Source: Acidobacteriota bacterium (lineage in GTDB: Bacteria > Acidobacteriota > Terriglobia > Versatilivoradales > Versatilivoraceae). Taken from it: 64,000 nucleotides of DNA. Of the stretch, positions 27,274-34,863 are shown one piece after another. The position numbers and the translations under genes were made by a program. Each line of letters starts with the position of its first letter. Positions within the stretch are counted from its first letter, which is position 1. The stretch covers positions 1-64,000 of the forward strand of contig JAJDUG010000060.1 of the NCBI GenBank assembly GCA_022826755.1, read 5' to 3'. The notes below the pieces were generated by a model. It did no database searches. It saw nothing but the letters and a program-made list of their open reading frames with translations, and was not told the DNA's origin.

Positions 27274-28854
27274 ATGGCGCTCCGAACTGTCACATTGCCC
27301 GCCGCCGTGCTTGGCTTGTACCTGTTTGCCCACTCTCAATCCTCCCGGCTCACCATCGAAGAAGCCTGGAACGACCTGCTGGGAAATGCCGGGCGCGTGA
27401 GCACCAGGGGCCTGTTGGTCTCCCCGGAGCCTCCGGCTCCCGAGAGCGCCTCTCGGGACTTTGCCGACCATTTCTTCTACAACACCCGTTCCGAATATGT
27501 TCACCAGCAGGCCACCTTCAGCGGCCGGCCCACCCCGACCGGCGTCGTCGACCGTGAACCGGGACCGGTGGCCGATCCCACGGCCATTCCCTTTCCCGGA
27601 GCCTTTCAGCCCCACTCCGGTCATTTCTACTCCTCAATGAACTGGGGGACCCGGGGTTGGCTCTCACCTCGGATCAACACCAACTTTTCGCTCCGCTATC
27701 GCAAGGATGTATCGGCTCTGGAGGTTGGTTCCCCGGCCCGGTCGGTGCTGAATACCTTTTCCCGGAATCGGCTGTTCGAGCTGACCACCGGTGTGGTTGA
27801 GTTGAACGGGTTGACCAGGCAGGGGACGCTTTCCGATTCGAGCCTGCGCCTGGGTCGGCAGAACATCTACGGGGCCGAGATGGCGACGGTGGACGGATTC
27901 TCGTTTGCCCTGGATCGGCCGAAGTACCGGGTAAGCCTTTTCGGAGGACGGCGCTTTACCTATTATTCCAACCCGCGGCAGCGGGCCATCGGCGGCGGAA
28001 GCCTCGGATTCCGGCTGCCGGGGGGGGGCAGCTTCGAGTACCAGGGCCTGTTCCATGTCAGAGGGATCCACCGGCTGGTTTTTCGCCAGCCATTGGAGCC
28101 CTCCTGGAGGGTGGGTGCTCACTACAAATCGGTCGGTTCCAGGCCGGTCGACTTTGGCGCTCATCTCGGTTACCTGCCTGACGACGGGCGTACGGGAGCA
28201 CGGTTCGCCTTTGCCCAGAAACTGTCCGAACACGACTTCATCTATGACTACACCTTGTGGGTCCGAGACGAAGATACATTCAATCGACTGAGACGACTGA
28301 ACTTCGGTGTCATTTCACCCCACCGCCAGTTTTCCGTCGAGGCCCACCGGCAGATTATCGAGGCGGCCACGGTGGGGGGGGCCGTGTGGGTGCGTCGCTT
28401 GAATCGGGAAAGCGATGCCGGTCCCTTCGACACTTCGTTCGAGGACTATCGAACCCATCTCAAGCTCTTCCCTCTGCGACGAACAAGCCTGCTGCTGGAG
28501 CTTCACCGCCGCCGCACCGATCGCCCCAGCCCGCTTGGAGCCCAAGGATTCGACGAAGTGCGCAACGCCGGTGAGACCCGGGTGCGGGACATCAGCCTTG
28601 AAGTCAGCCGCTCGTTCGGCGAGGATCGGCTGGGGCTCACCTTCGGGGGCTACCATCGAGAGATCGACTTGCAGAATCGATTTTTTTTCATAGACAAGGC
28701 CCGGGTTCTGGGCGCCATCGGCGGGGCCTGGTTGCGGCTGGATCACCGCACCCGCCTATACTTTCGTTACGGGCTGGATGAGGACTTCACCATCTTCAGG
28801 CCCAGCCTGCAACGATTCCAAACCTATCGCATGGGATTGGACTGGAGGCTCTGA
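27274..28854 (+). CDS. predicted outer-membrane beta-barrel protein
   Basis: The 526-residue protein begins with a short hydrophobic signal (RTVTLPAAVLGLYLFAHS). From about residue 115 it shows alternating polar and non-polar strands with aromatic girdles, such as INTNFSLRYRKDVSALEV, RYRVSLFGGRRFTYY-like and TRLYFRYGLDEDFTIF segments, separated by turns. It ends YRMGLDWRL. The C-terminal strand and repeated amphipathic strands are typical of a large porin-like barrel with perhaps 20 or so strands. Set between two multiheme cytochrome genes, it is a candidate analogue of the MtrB/PioB barrels; no sequence motif proves that. The next gene starts 23 bases on. Confidence 0.7.
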   Translation: MALRTVTLPAAVLGLYLFAHSQSSRLTIEEAWNDLLGNAGRVSTRGLLVSPEPPAPESASRDFADHFFYNTRSEYVHQQATFSGRPTPTGVVDREPGPVADPTAIPFPGAFQPHSGHFYSSMNWGTRGWLSPRINTNFSLRYRKDVSALEVGSPARSVLNTFSRNRLFELTTGVVELNGLTRQGTLSDSSLRLGRQNIYGAEMATVDGFSFALDRPKYRVSLFGGRRFTYYSNPRQRAIGGGSLGFRLPGGGSFEYQGLFHVRGIHRLVFRQPLEPSWRVGAHYKSVGSRPVDFGAHLGYLPDDGRTGARFAFAQKLSEHDFIYDYTLWVRDEDTFNRLRRLNFGVISPHRQFSVEAHRQIIEAATVGGAVWVRRLNRESDAGPFDTSFEDYRTHLKLFPLRRTSLLLELHRRRTDRPSPLGAQGFDEVRNAGETRVRDISLEVSRSFGEDRLGLTFGGYHREIDLQNRFFFIDKARVLGAIGGAWLRLDHRTRLYFRYGLDEDFTIFRPSLQRFQTYRMGLDWRL

Positions 28855-28877
28855 TTCGAGTCCTGTGCAAACAGCTC

Positions 28878-30176
28878 ATGAGAAAGCGCAGGCGCCGGCT
28901 GGTCGGCCTGATGCTGCTAACCGCCTCCGGGGTGGCGCTGACCCTGATCCACGGTGACGCCGAGGAGACCCGCTCCCCTCCGGCCGACTACCGCTTGCAT
29001 GATCACCACGTGGGTCAACTGGGCCTGGAATGCAGTGACTGCCATGTGTCGAAGCAACCGGAATCGGTGGTCCTGGCCCGTCCGGGCCACGCTCAATGCG
29101 TCTCCTGCCACCAGGAGGACTTTCAGGGCCAACCTGGTGTCGGCCTGTGCCGGCAGTGCCATGCCGCCTTGCAGCCCACCGGCTCCGACGACCTGCGTCC
29201 CTATCCCGAGTTCAGCAAGCCGCAGGCGCTCCTGTTCCGGTTCTCGCATGCGCAGCACCTGGACAAGGAGGAGCGCCTGGACCCGGCCACGGGGTTTCGC
29301 GCCGACTGCACCTTTTGCCACAAGTTCGAGGGAGAGGGGGTTCTCGCCGGATTTCCGGGTCACGCCGAATGCGCCGCCTGCCATTCCAAGCCCAACATCC
29401 TGCCTAACCTCACGGCCGGCTCCACCAGCGCCGATTGCCGGCAGTGCCACGGCGCGGCCGAGCGGGAAAACCCCGGCTTCAGCAAGGAGCGGCGGCTGAC
29501 CGGGTCTCACCAGGCCCCAGGGTTTGCAGTGAACTTGAAGTTCGCCCATCTGCCCCATCTACGATCGGATGCGGCCGAGCGTATCTCGTGCGTCACTTGC
29601 CACTACGAGATCCCCCAGAGTCAGCGCCTGGCCGATCTCAGCCACCCGGAGATTCTGGATTGTGTGGCTTGCCACGATGGGCGGCAGGAGTTGGTGTCCC
29701 ATTTCAGGATGGAGGACTGCCAGGCCTGCCACCTCGAGCCTCGGGAGGGGGTCCTGCCTGCCAGCCATAGCCGCACCGTCAAACCCCTGTCCCACAGCGC
29801 CGGTTTCCGCAGACACCACCAGGAGGAAGCTTCGGCCGGGAATGCCAAGTGCTTCGTTTGCCACACTCATGTCTCCCCTGCCGTTCGCCGGGGAGGGGAT
29901 TGCGCGGCTTGCCACCAGGTGATGCGGCCCCTTTCCCACACGCCGCGCTGGAGGGATGCCATCCACGGAAAACAGGCGGCCCTGGATCGACAGGCCTGTG
30001 CCGTTTGCCACACGGCCGACACCTGTTCGCGCTGCCACAACCAGGTTCCCAGAAGCCACTTTCCGCTTGGATTGTTCAAGGCCGGAGCCCACGCTGACCT
30101 GGCCACCCTGCAGTTGCGCTCCTGCTTTACCTGCCACACCTTCGAGGACACCTGCGCGGCCTGCCACCTGCGGTAA
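28878..30176 (+). CDS. 15-heme c-type cytochrome, exported
   Basis: The 432-residue product has a basic N-terminus and one signal helix (LVGLMLLTASGVALTLI). It holds fifteen CXXCH motifs, first Cys at about 52, 74, 91, 144, 165, 187, 238, 262, 281, 325, 342, 374, 383, 416 and 426, or one haem per 29 residues. Many extra His residues (RFSHAQHLD, FAHLPHL, RRHHQEE, RSHFPLG) could supply distal ligands for bis-His haems. Spacing into groups of three suggests repeated cytochrome-c3/NrfB-like modules. Such density fits a molecular wire rather than an enzyme. It lies between the barrel gene and a TIM-barrel-like gene, all rightward. Confidence 0.92.
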   Translation: MRKRRRRLVGLMLLTASGVALTLIHGDAEETRSPPADYRLHDHHVGQLGLECSDCHVSKQPESVVLARPGHAQCVSCHQEDFQGQPGVGLCRQCHAALQPTGSDDLRPYPEFSKPQALLFRFSHAQHLDKEERLDPATGFRADCTFCHKFEGEGVLAGFPGHAECAACHSKPNILPNLTAGSTSADCRQCHGAAERENPGFSKERRLTGSHQAPGFAVNLKFAHLPHLRSDAAERISCVTCHYEIPQSQRLADLSHPEILDCVACHDGRQELVSHFRMEDCQACHLEPREGVLPASHSRTVKPLSHSAGFRRHHQEEASAGNAKCFVCHTHVSPAVRRGGDCAACHQVMRPLSHTPRWRDAIHGKQAALDRQACAVCHTADTCSRCHNQVPRSHFPLGLFKAGAHADLATLQLRSCFTCHTFEDTCAACHLR

Positions 30177-30195
30177 CGACAATCGGAAGGTTTCC

Positions 30196-31407
30196 ATGAA
30201 ACGGAGAGAGTTCCTGGCTGCTTCCACCAGCGCCCCGGCATTGCTGTTTGCCCGGACAGGGGAAGGCCGGGAAGCCACCGGGAATCAGGATGGTTTCTTG
30301 ATGGAGCACGGTTTTTGGGACTACACCACCCCGGGAGCCGGGGGCATGGAGTCTTACGGGCAGGACGATTATCTTTCCCTGCTCGACGACATGGCCGGGG
30401 CGGGCATGAACTCCCTGATGATCACCGTGAAGTGGCTGACCACGGGTTACCGGTCCCGCCTCCCGTTTCAGGATCAGTCTCCCGACAACCCTGTCATCGC
30501 CTCCGACAACTCCTTGCTGCAGCGGACCATCGAGGAGGCGGGTCAGCGGGGGATCAAGGTCTGGCTGGGAGGGGCCGTGACCTATTTCGACACCTCCAGG
30601 TTTCGAGCCGATCCCTACCGGACCTACACCCGGTTGAGCGGGTTCGATCTGCCGGTCGAGGTGGGGTTGTACGACACCGACACTCCCGGCATCACCGAGC
30701 GCATCGTGCAGATCTACGAGGAACTGGTGGAACTGTTCCCGGGCGCCGGCGGCCTGGAAGTGGAGCTGGAAGGGGCCGGAGTCGAGAACCCCCGCCGAAT
30801 CCCGCTCTATGACCGTTGGGCCAGGGAAAACGGGCGACCGCCATTTGTGGAGCTGGGACACCCCCTCAATCCCCGATCGTTCGATGTGCCTGACTGGCGG
30901 GACTACACCACCGATTCCCGCCTGAGGGTGCTCCGGGCGGTTGAGGACGCCGTGCGGGCCAAGGGCTTTCGGGGGGACCTGGCGACGATCTGCGAAACGG
31001 GCTCGACGCCCTACGCCCTGGGTCAGGCCGTCAACCTGAAGGAATTCCACGCCCGCTTTCCCCGCTGGGTCGCCACCACCTACGAGTACGACAAGTGGAA
31101 CCACCGCTACGGCATGATGGACCTCTGCATCGACCATCCCAAGCGCGAGGGGCTGCAGGTGTTTTATCTTCCCCGCGGCGTCATGACCTGGGGAAGCGGG
31201 TGGCCCCTGCCGATGGCTCTGGAACAGAGTTGGCGGATGGACCTGGAAGACATCCGAAGATTCAAGCCCCGGGGAGTGTGGTGGTTCGGAAGCGGTGGGC
31301 GCAACGAGGGCGCCCACGTGAGCCTCGCCCGGCTGAGGAAGTCCGGCTACGGCAGCGGGGAGGAGGCGCGGCGGGCCTTGTTGAGGGCGGCTTCCGGGCT
31401 TTCCTGA
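30196..31407 (+). CDS. exported TIM-barrel-like protein, last gene of the cytochrome operon
   Basis: The 403-residue product starts MKRREFLAASTSAPALLFA, with twin arginines that suggest Tat export. The body alternates strands and helices like a glycosidase-type barrel: AGMNSLMITVKWLT, GIKVWLGGAVTYFDT, GAGGLEVELEGAG and GVWWFGSGGRNEGAH, with acidic and aromatic residues at strand ends. No family was recognised for certain and no catalytic pair can be fixed. A GGAAGG ribosome site lies five bases before the ATG, and the gene begins 19 bases after the 15-heme cytochrome stop, so it is likely in the same transcript. Whether it belongs to that complex functionally is open. Confidence 0.65.
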   Translation: MKRREFLAASTSAPALLFARTGEGREATGNQDGFLMEHGFWDYTTPGAGGMESYGQDDYLSLLDDMAGAGMNSLMITVKWLTTGYRSRLPFQDQSPDNPVIASDNSLLQRTIEEAGQRGIKVWLGGAVTYFDTSRFRADPYRTYTRLSGFDLPVEVGLYDTDTPGITERIVQIYEELVELFPGAGGLEVELEGAGVENPRRIPLYDRWARENGRPPFVELGHPLNPRSFDVPDWRDYTTDSRLRVLRAVEDAVRAKGFRGDLATICETGSTPYALGQAVNLKEFHARFPRWVATTYEYDKWNHRYGMMDLCIDHPKREGLQVFYLPRGVMTWGSGWPLPMALEQSWRMDLEDIRRFKPRGVWWFGSGGRNEGAHVSLARLRKSGYGSGEEARRALLRAASGLS

Positions 31408-31424
31408 CACAACCGTAAAAGACC

Positions 31425-31472
31425 GAAAAAGAGTTGTCCACGAAGGACCACGAAGAACGACGAAGGGCCACC
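31425..31472. repeat. CCACGAAGG-type dispersed repeat, copy 3
   Basis: AAAAAGAGTTGTCCACGAAG and then CCACGAAGAACGACGAAGGG match the copy at 20067-20120 in the same direction. It starts within 20 bases of the stop codon of gene 30196. Confidence 0.75.
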
Positions 31473-31516
31473 AAGGCGTTGAGGTTTACCGCGACGGGAT
31501 GCCAAGGAAAACGGCG

Positions 31517-31712
31517 AACCGCCAATGGACACGAATGAACACCAATAAACGGATTGACGAGGTTGTCGGTTGGCGGGTGTAACCATCGATATCGAGGGGT
31601 TATCCACGAAGTCATTGCAGGGTATCAAAGTCGCGGAAGCGTTTCGGTGTCGCTGGTCGTTCGACCGAGTCCACCCGTATTCGTGTGAATTCGTGTTCAT
31701 TCGTGGTTCGTC
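31517..31712. repeat. fold-back pair of CATTCGTG arms
   Basis: The left arm near 31530-31553 contains ATGGACACGAATGAACACCA. The right arm near 31676-31712 contains ATTCGTGTTCATTCGTGG, its approximate inverse. About 120 bases of GC-rich sequence separate them. The arms resemble a widespread type of intergenic repeat and encode nothing recognisable. Confidence 0.5.
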
Positions 31713-31790
31713 TTTTTTTGACGATTGGGGTTTTCCCTCGAATGATCCGCCCCTGATTGAACTGCATACTGAACATGGATCAAATGGGAC

Positions 31791-31857
31791 TACCCGGGAG
31801 CGCGGGCGTCCCGCCCGCATCCTCTTCCCTGTGTTGCCGCTCGGTTTCCCTGCGATC
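31791..31857. repeat. one-ended GCGGGCG palindromic repeat
   Basis: ACCCGGGAGC plus the GCGGGCG-TCC-CGCCCGC hairpin is followed by sequence ending TCGGTTTCCCTGCGAT. The same follow-on sequence occurs after the arms at 25 and 44976, which defines a second interior type of this repeat family. No closing arm is seen. Confidence 0.75.
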
Positions 31858-31955
31858 TTGTCAAGCGTGCAGCCCTGCTGAGCCACCATGTCTCCCCACC
31901 GCTTCTGTTGGGTCCGGCCGGAACAGTGTGCCATAATCGCCATAGAGGAAGTTCA

Positions 31956-33872
31956 ATGAATGCCTGTCGCAGATGGCCTCGGACGATGACCGGGAGGCCG
32001 GAATGCGGGAGGCCCTGTAACTCTGATGCACCCATGGGAACGATTCTTTTGGCGTTGGCATTGTTGACCCTGCTGTGGCCAGGCGCCGCCCTGGGCGCGG
32101 ATGCCGCGGTTCAGGAGCAGGGTCGGCCGGTGCAGGTCCTGGACTACGGATACGTCTCATCCGGGGAGTGCCAACGGTGCCATCCGCAGAACCACGCCAG
32201 TTGGCATGCCTCCTACCATCGGACCATGACCCAGGTGGCGACCCCGGAAGCGCTGGCCATTTCCATCGAGCAGGTGGAGTTGAAGCTGGAGGGCCAGACC
32301 TACCATTTGAAGCGGGAAGGGGACCGGATATGGGCGGATATGCCCCACCCGACCCTTGGGCGCATCAAGAGGCGCATCGTCCTGACCACGGGGTCGCACC
32401 ATTTCCAGATGTACTGGTTTTCCAGCGGCTCCACGCGCAAGCTGGAACTGTTTCCCTTTGTCTACGCCATCCAGGAGGGGCGCTGGATCCCCGAGAAGTC
32501 CACCTTCCTGATGCCGCCTTCACCCCGGATTTCCACTCAGCCGGGGCGCTGGAACCAGGCGTGCCTGCAGTGCCACACCACTCTGGGACGGCCGCGGGTC
32601 GCCACTCAGAACAACATGGACACTCAGGTGGCGGAGTTCGGCATCGCCTGCGAAGCCTGCCACGGTCCGGGGTCGCGCCACGTCCAGGTCATGAGCCGGC
32701 CGGGCAGCCTGGAAGCCTATCGCAGCGGCAAGCTCGAGCTGAATATCGTCAATCCCGCCAAGCTGCCCCACGACCGTTCCTCCCAGGTCTGCGGACAGTG
32801 CCACAGCGTCTTTACCTTTGGCGACCGGCAGGAACTGGTCCAGTGGTTGAACCACGGCTTTTCCTATAGGCCGGGACAGGATCTGAACGACAGCCGCTTT
32901 CTGATCCGATACGACCAAAGTCGGGACGCCCCCCAGATGGAAGCTTTTCTGAAGGCTCAGCCACGGTTTCTGGAGTCGGTCTTCTGGTCGGATGGAATGG
33001 TTCGGACGGCCGGAAGAGAGTACAGCGGGCTTCTGGAGTCGGGGTGTTACCAGGTGGGTCAGATGTCCTGCCTGTCCTGCCACCGCCTGCACAAGGCGCC
33101 GGAGGATCCCCGGCCCCTGAAGTCCTGGGCCAACGACCAGTTGCAGCCGGGCATGGACACCAACAAGGCCTGTCTGCAGTGCCACCCCGCCTTCGAGTCC
33201 GCGCTGGAGGAACACACCCGTCACCGGCCGGGTTCTCCGGGAAGCCAATGCTACAACTGCCACATGCCTCACACTTCCTACGCCCTGCTGAAGGCCATTC
33301 GAAGCCATCAGATCAACAGCCCCACGGTGGCTGCCAGCCTGGAAACGGGCCGGCCCAACGCCTGCAACCAGTGCCACCTGGACAAGACCCTGGACTGGGC
33401 GGCCGAGAACCTGCAGAAGTGGTACGGGGTGCCCAAGCCCAAGCTGTCCAAGGAAGAAAAGACCATCGCGGCCTCGGTGCTCTGGACCTTGAAGGGGGAT
33501 GCCGGCCAGCGGGCGCTCATGGCCTGGAGTCTGGGGTGGGAGCCCGCCAGGGCCGCCTCCGGTTCGGGCTGGATGGCGCCCTATCTGGCCCAGTTGCTGG
33601 AGGACCCCTACGATGCCGTCAGGTTCATCGCCTTTCGCTCGCTCCGGCGACTGCCCGGTTTCAGCGACTTCCGGTACGACTACGTGGACTCTCCCCAGCG
33701 GCGCGCACAGGCTCGTCTCGAGGCCCTGGAGATCTGGCGCCGAGCCGGCCGGCAACATCGGATCGCAAACGGGTCCGCCGTCCTGTTCGATGGCCGCGGC
33801 AGGCTCCGGCAACAGGCCTTCGATCGCCTGCTGAGCCAGCGGAACGACTATCCTCTGGGCCTGGCCGAGTAA
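31956..33872 (+). CDS. 8-heme c-type cytochrome with helical C-terminal domain
   Basis: The 638-residue protein has eight CXXCH motifs, first Cys at about 72, 203, 232, 279, 372, 406, 432 and 470. The CYNCHMPHTSYALLKAIRSH stretch is typical of large multiheme cytochromes that in marine bacteria are often fused or linked to TPR or HEAT repeats. Residues about 480-638 are helical and HEAT-like (AASVLWTLKGDAGQRALMAW, YDAVRFIAFRSLRRLP). A GAGGAA ribosome site supports ATG 31956, although ATG 32034 would place the signal peptide (TILLALALLTLLWPGAALGA) at the very N-terminus. Reductase activity cannot be assigned. TPR gene 33946 and CRTAC1 gene 34860 follow on the same strand. Confidence 0.87.
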   Translation: MNACRRWPRTMTGRPECGRPCNSDAPMGTILLALALLTLLWPGAALGADAAVQEQGRPVQVLDYGYVSSGECQRCHPQNHASWHASYHRTMTQVATPEALAISIEQVELKLEGQTYHLKREGDRIWADMPHPTLGRIKRRIVLTTGSHHFQMYWFSSGSTRKLELFPFVYAIQEGRWIPEKSTFLMPPSPRISTQPGRWNQACLQCHTTLGRPRVATQNNMDTQVAEFGIACEACHGPGSRHVQVMSRPGSLEAYRSGKLELNIVNPAKLPHDRSSQVCGQCHSVFTFGDRQELVQWLNHGFSYRPGQDLNDSRFLIRYDQSRDAPQMEAFLKAQPRFLESVFWSDGMVRTAGREYSGLLESGCYQVGQMSCLSCHRLHKAPEDPRPLKSWANDQLQPGMDTNKACLQCHPAFESALEEHTRHRPGSPGSQCYNCHMPHTSYALLKAIRSHQINSPTVAASLETGRPNACNQCHLDKTLDWAAENLQKWYGVPKPKLSKEEKTIAASVLWTLKGDAGQRALMAWSLGWEPARAASGSGWMAPYLAQLLEDPYDAVRFIAFRSLRRLPGFSDFRYDYVDSPQRRAQARLEALEIWRRAGRQHRIANGSAVLFDGRGRLRQQAFDRLLSQRNDYPLGLAE

Positions 33873-33945
33873 GCTGGTCCTGCCTGTCTCCCAGCCATAC
33901 AGTCCACCGCGAGCCCCGGTCGAAGGGCCGGATTTGCGAGGCTTC

Positions 33946-34863
33946 ATGATCAAACGGGTCCTGCTTCCATCGCATGTGGCGGCCCTGGTGGTGCTGTGGA
34001 TCGCCCCCTCGGTTCTCGCCCAGTCGGAGGACTATCGCAAGGCGCTGGCAAGCTATCGGGACAAGCGTTACCTGGAGGCCCTGGTCTGGATTCAGCAGGC
34101 AGTGGCCGCGGAGAACGACAAGGCGGCATACTTCCTGCTTCAGGGCGAGGTCTACAGCGCCCTGCGCCAGTTCAGTGACGCCGAGGCCGCCCTGCTCCGA
34201 GCGGTTGAATTGAAGCCCGATCTGGCCGGGGCCCATTTCCAACTGGCCGTTCTGTTCCTGCGGGACGATAAACCTCGCCAGGCGGCGACCGCCCTGGAGC
34301 GGGTTGTGGCCGGCGATCCCGGCAATTTGAGAGCCCGTCTCCTGCTGGGCAATGTCTACTGCCTTCAGCTCAATCTCGACAGCCTGGCCTTGCAGCAGCT
34401 TACGGCTGTGGCAGAGGCCGATCCCCGCTATCCCGCCGTCCAATTCGGCCTGGGGAGACTCCTTTTCAGGCAGGGCAGGGACGGTGAGGCCATCGAGCAT
34501 TTCAGATCGGAGTTGGAGGCTGATGCGGAACATGCGGAGGCGCGGTTTCACCTGGCCAAGGCCCTGCTGAGAATGGGCCTCGCCGAGGAGGTTCTGGGCC
34601 ACTTGCGGGCGCTGCAGGGCAAAGAGGTGGACCAGGCGGAGCTTCACTTCTTCCTGGCCAAGACCTATCACCGCTTGAAGCAACCGGCCAAGGCCATTGA
34701 AGCCTTGCTGCAGGGGATCGACCTCAAACCCGACTTCCCGGATGCCCACTACCTGCTGGCCCGGCTTTATCTGGAGACGGGGCGCCCCCGGCAGGCTCGG
34801 GATCGGATGGATCGATTCGAAAAGATGCGCGACCGGGAGGGACGGGGCCGGCTGAGGCCATGA
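33946..34863 (+). CDS. exported TPR protein, subtype b, without EF-hands
   Basis: The 305-residue protein has a signal peptide (VLLPSHVAALVVLWIAPSVLAQ) and about eight tetratricopeptide repeats, from SEDYRKALASYRDKRYLEAL to YLLARLYLETGRPRQARDRM. It aligns along its length with gene 16600 (YPAV, LGRLLFRQGRDGEAIEHFRSEL) but stops at DREGRGRLRP, where the other copy continues into EF-hands. ATG 33946 is preferred over 33934 because a GCGAGG ribosome site lies before it. The stop overlaps the start of CRTAC1 gene 34860 (ATGA), implying coupled translation and a physical or functional partnership. Confidence 0.88.
   Translation: MIKRVLLPSHVAALVVLWIAPSVLAQSEDYRKALASYRDKRYLEALVWIQQAVAAENDKAAYFLLQGEVYSALRQFSDAEAALLRAVELKPDLAGAHFQLAVLFLRDDKPRQAATALERVVAGDPGNLRARLLLGNVYCLQLNLDSLALQQLTAVAEADPRYPAVQFGLGRLLFRQGRDGEAIEHFRSELEADAEHAEARFHLAKALLRMGLAEEVLGHLRALQGKEVDQAELHFFLAKTYHRLKQPAKAIEALLQGIDLKPDFPDAHYLLARLYLETGRPRQARDRMDRFEKMRDREGRGRLRP

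Larger units (their letters stand above)
31408..31955. other. 548-base repeat-dense intergenic region
   Basis: No gene is supported. The region carries a CCACGAAGG-type repeat at 31425-31472, a pair of inverted ATTCGTG-rich arms at 31517-31712 and a one-ended GCGGGCG palindrome with its adjacent sequence at 31791-31857. It separates the cytochrome operon from the 8-heme cytochrome gene. A T-run near 31717-31724 follows the right arm. Confidence 0.65.

Noticed and set aside
31956-33872. Assignment of the 8-heme cytochrome as hydroxylamine oxidoreductase or nitrite reductase
   Set aside because: Catalytic haem features such as a CXXCK motif or a recognisable active-site arrangement are not visible, and the C-terminal HEAT-like domain differs from those enzymes.
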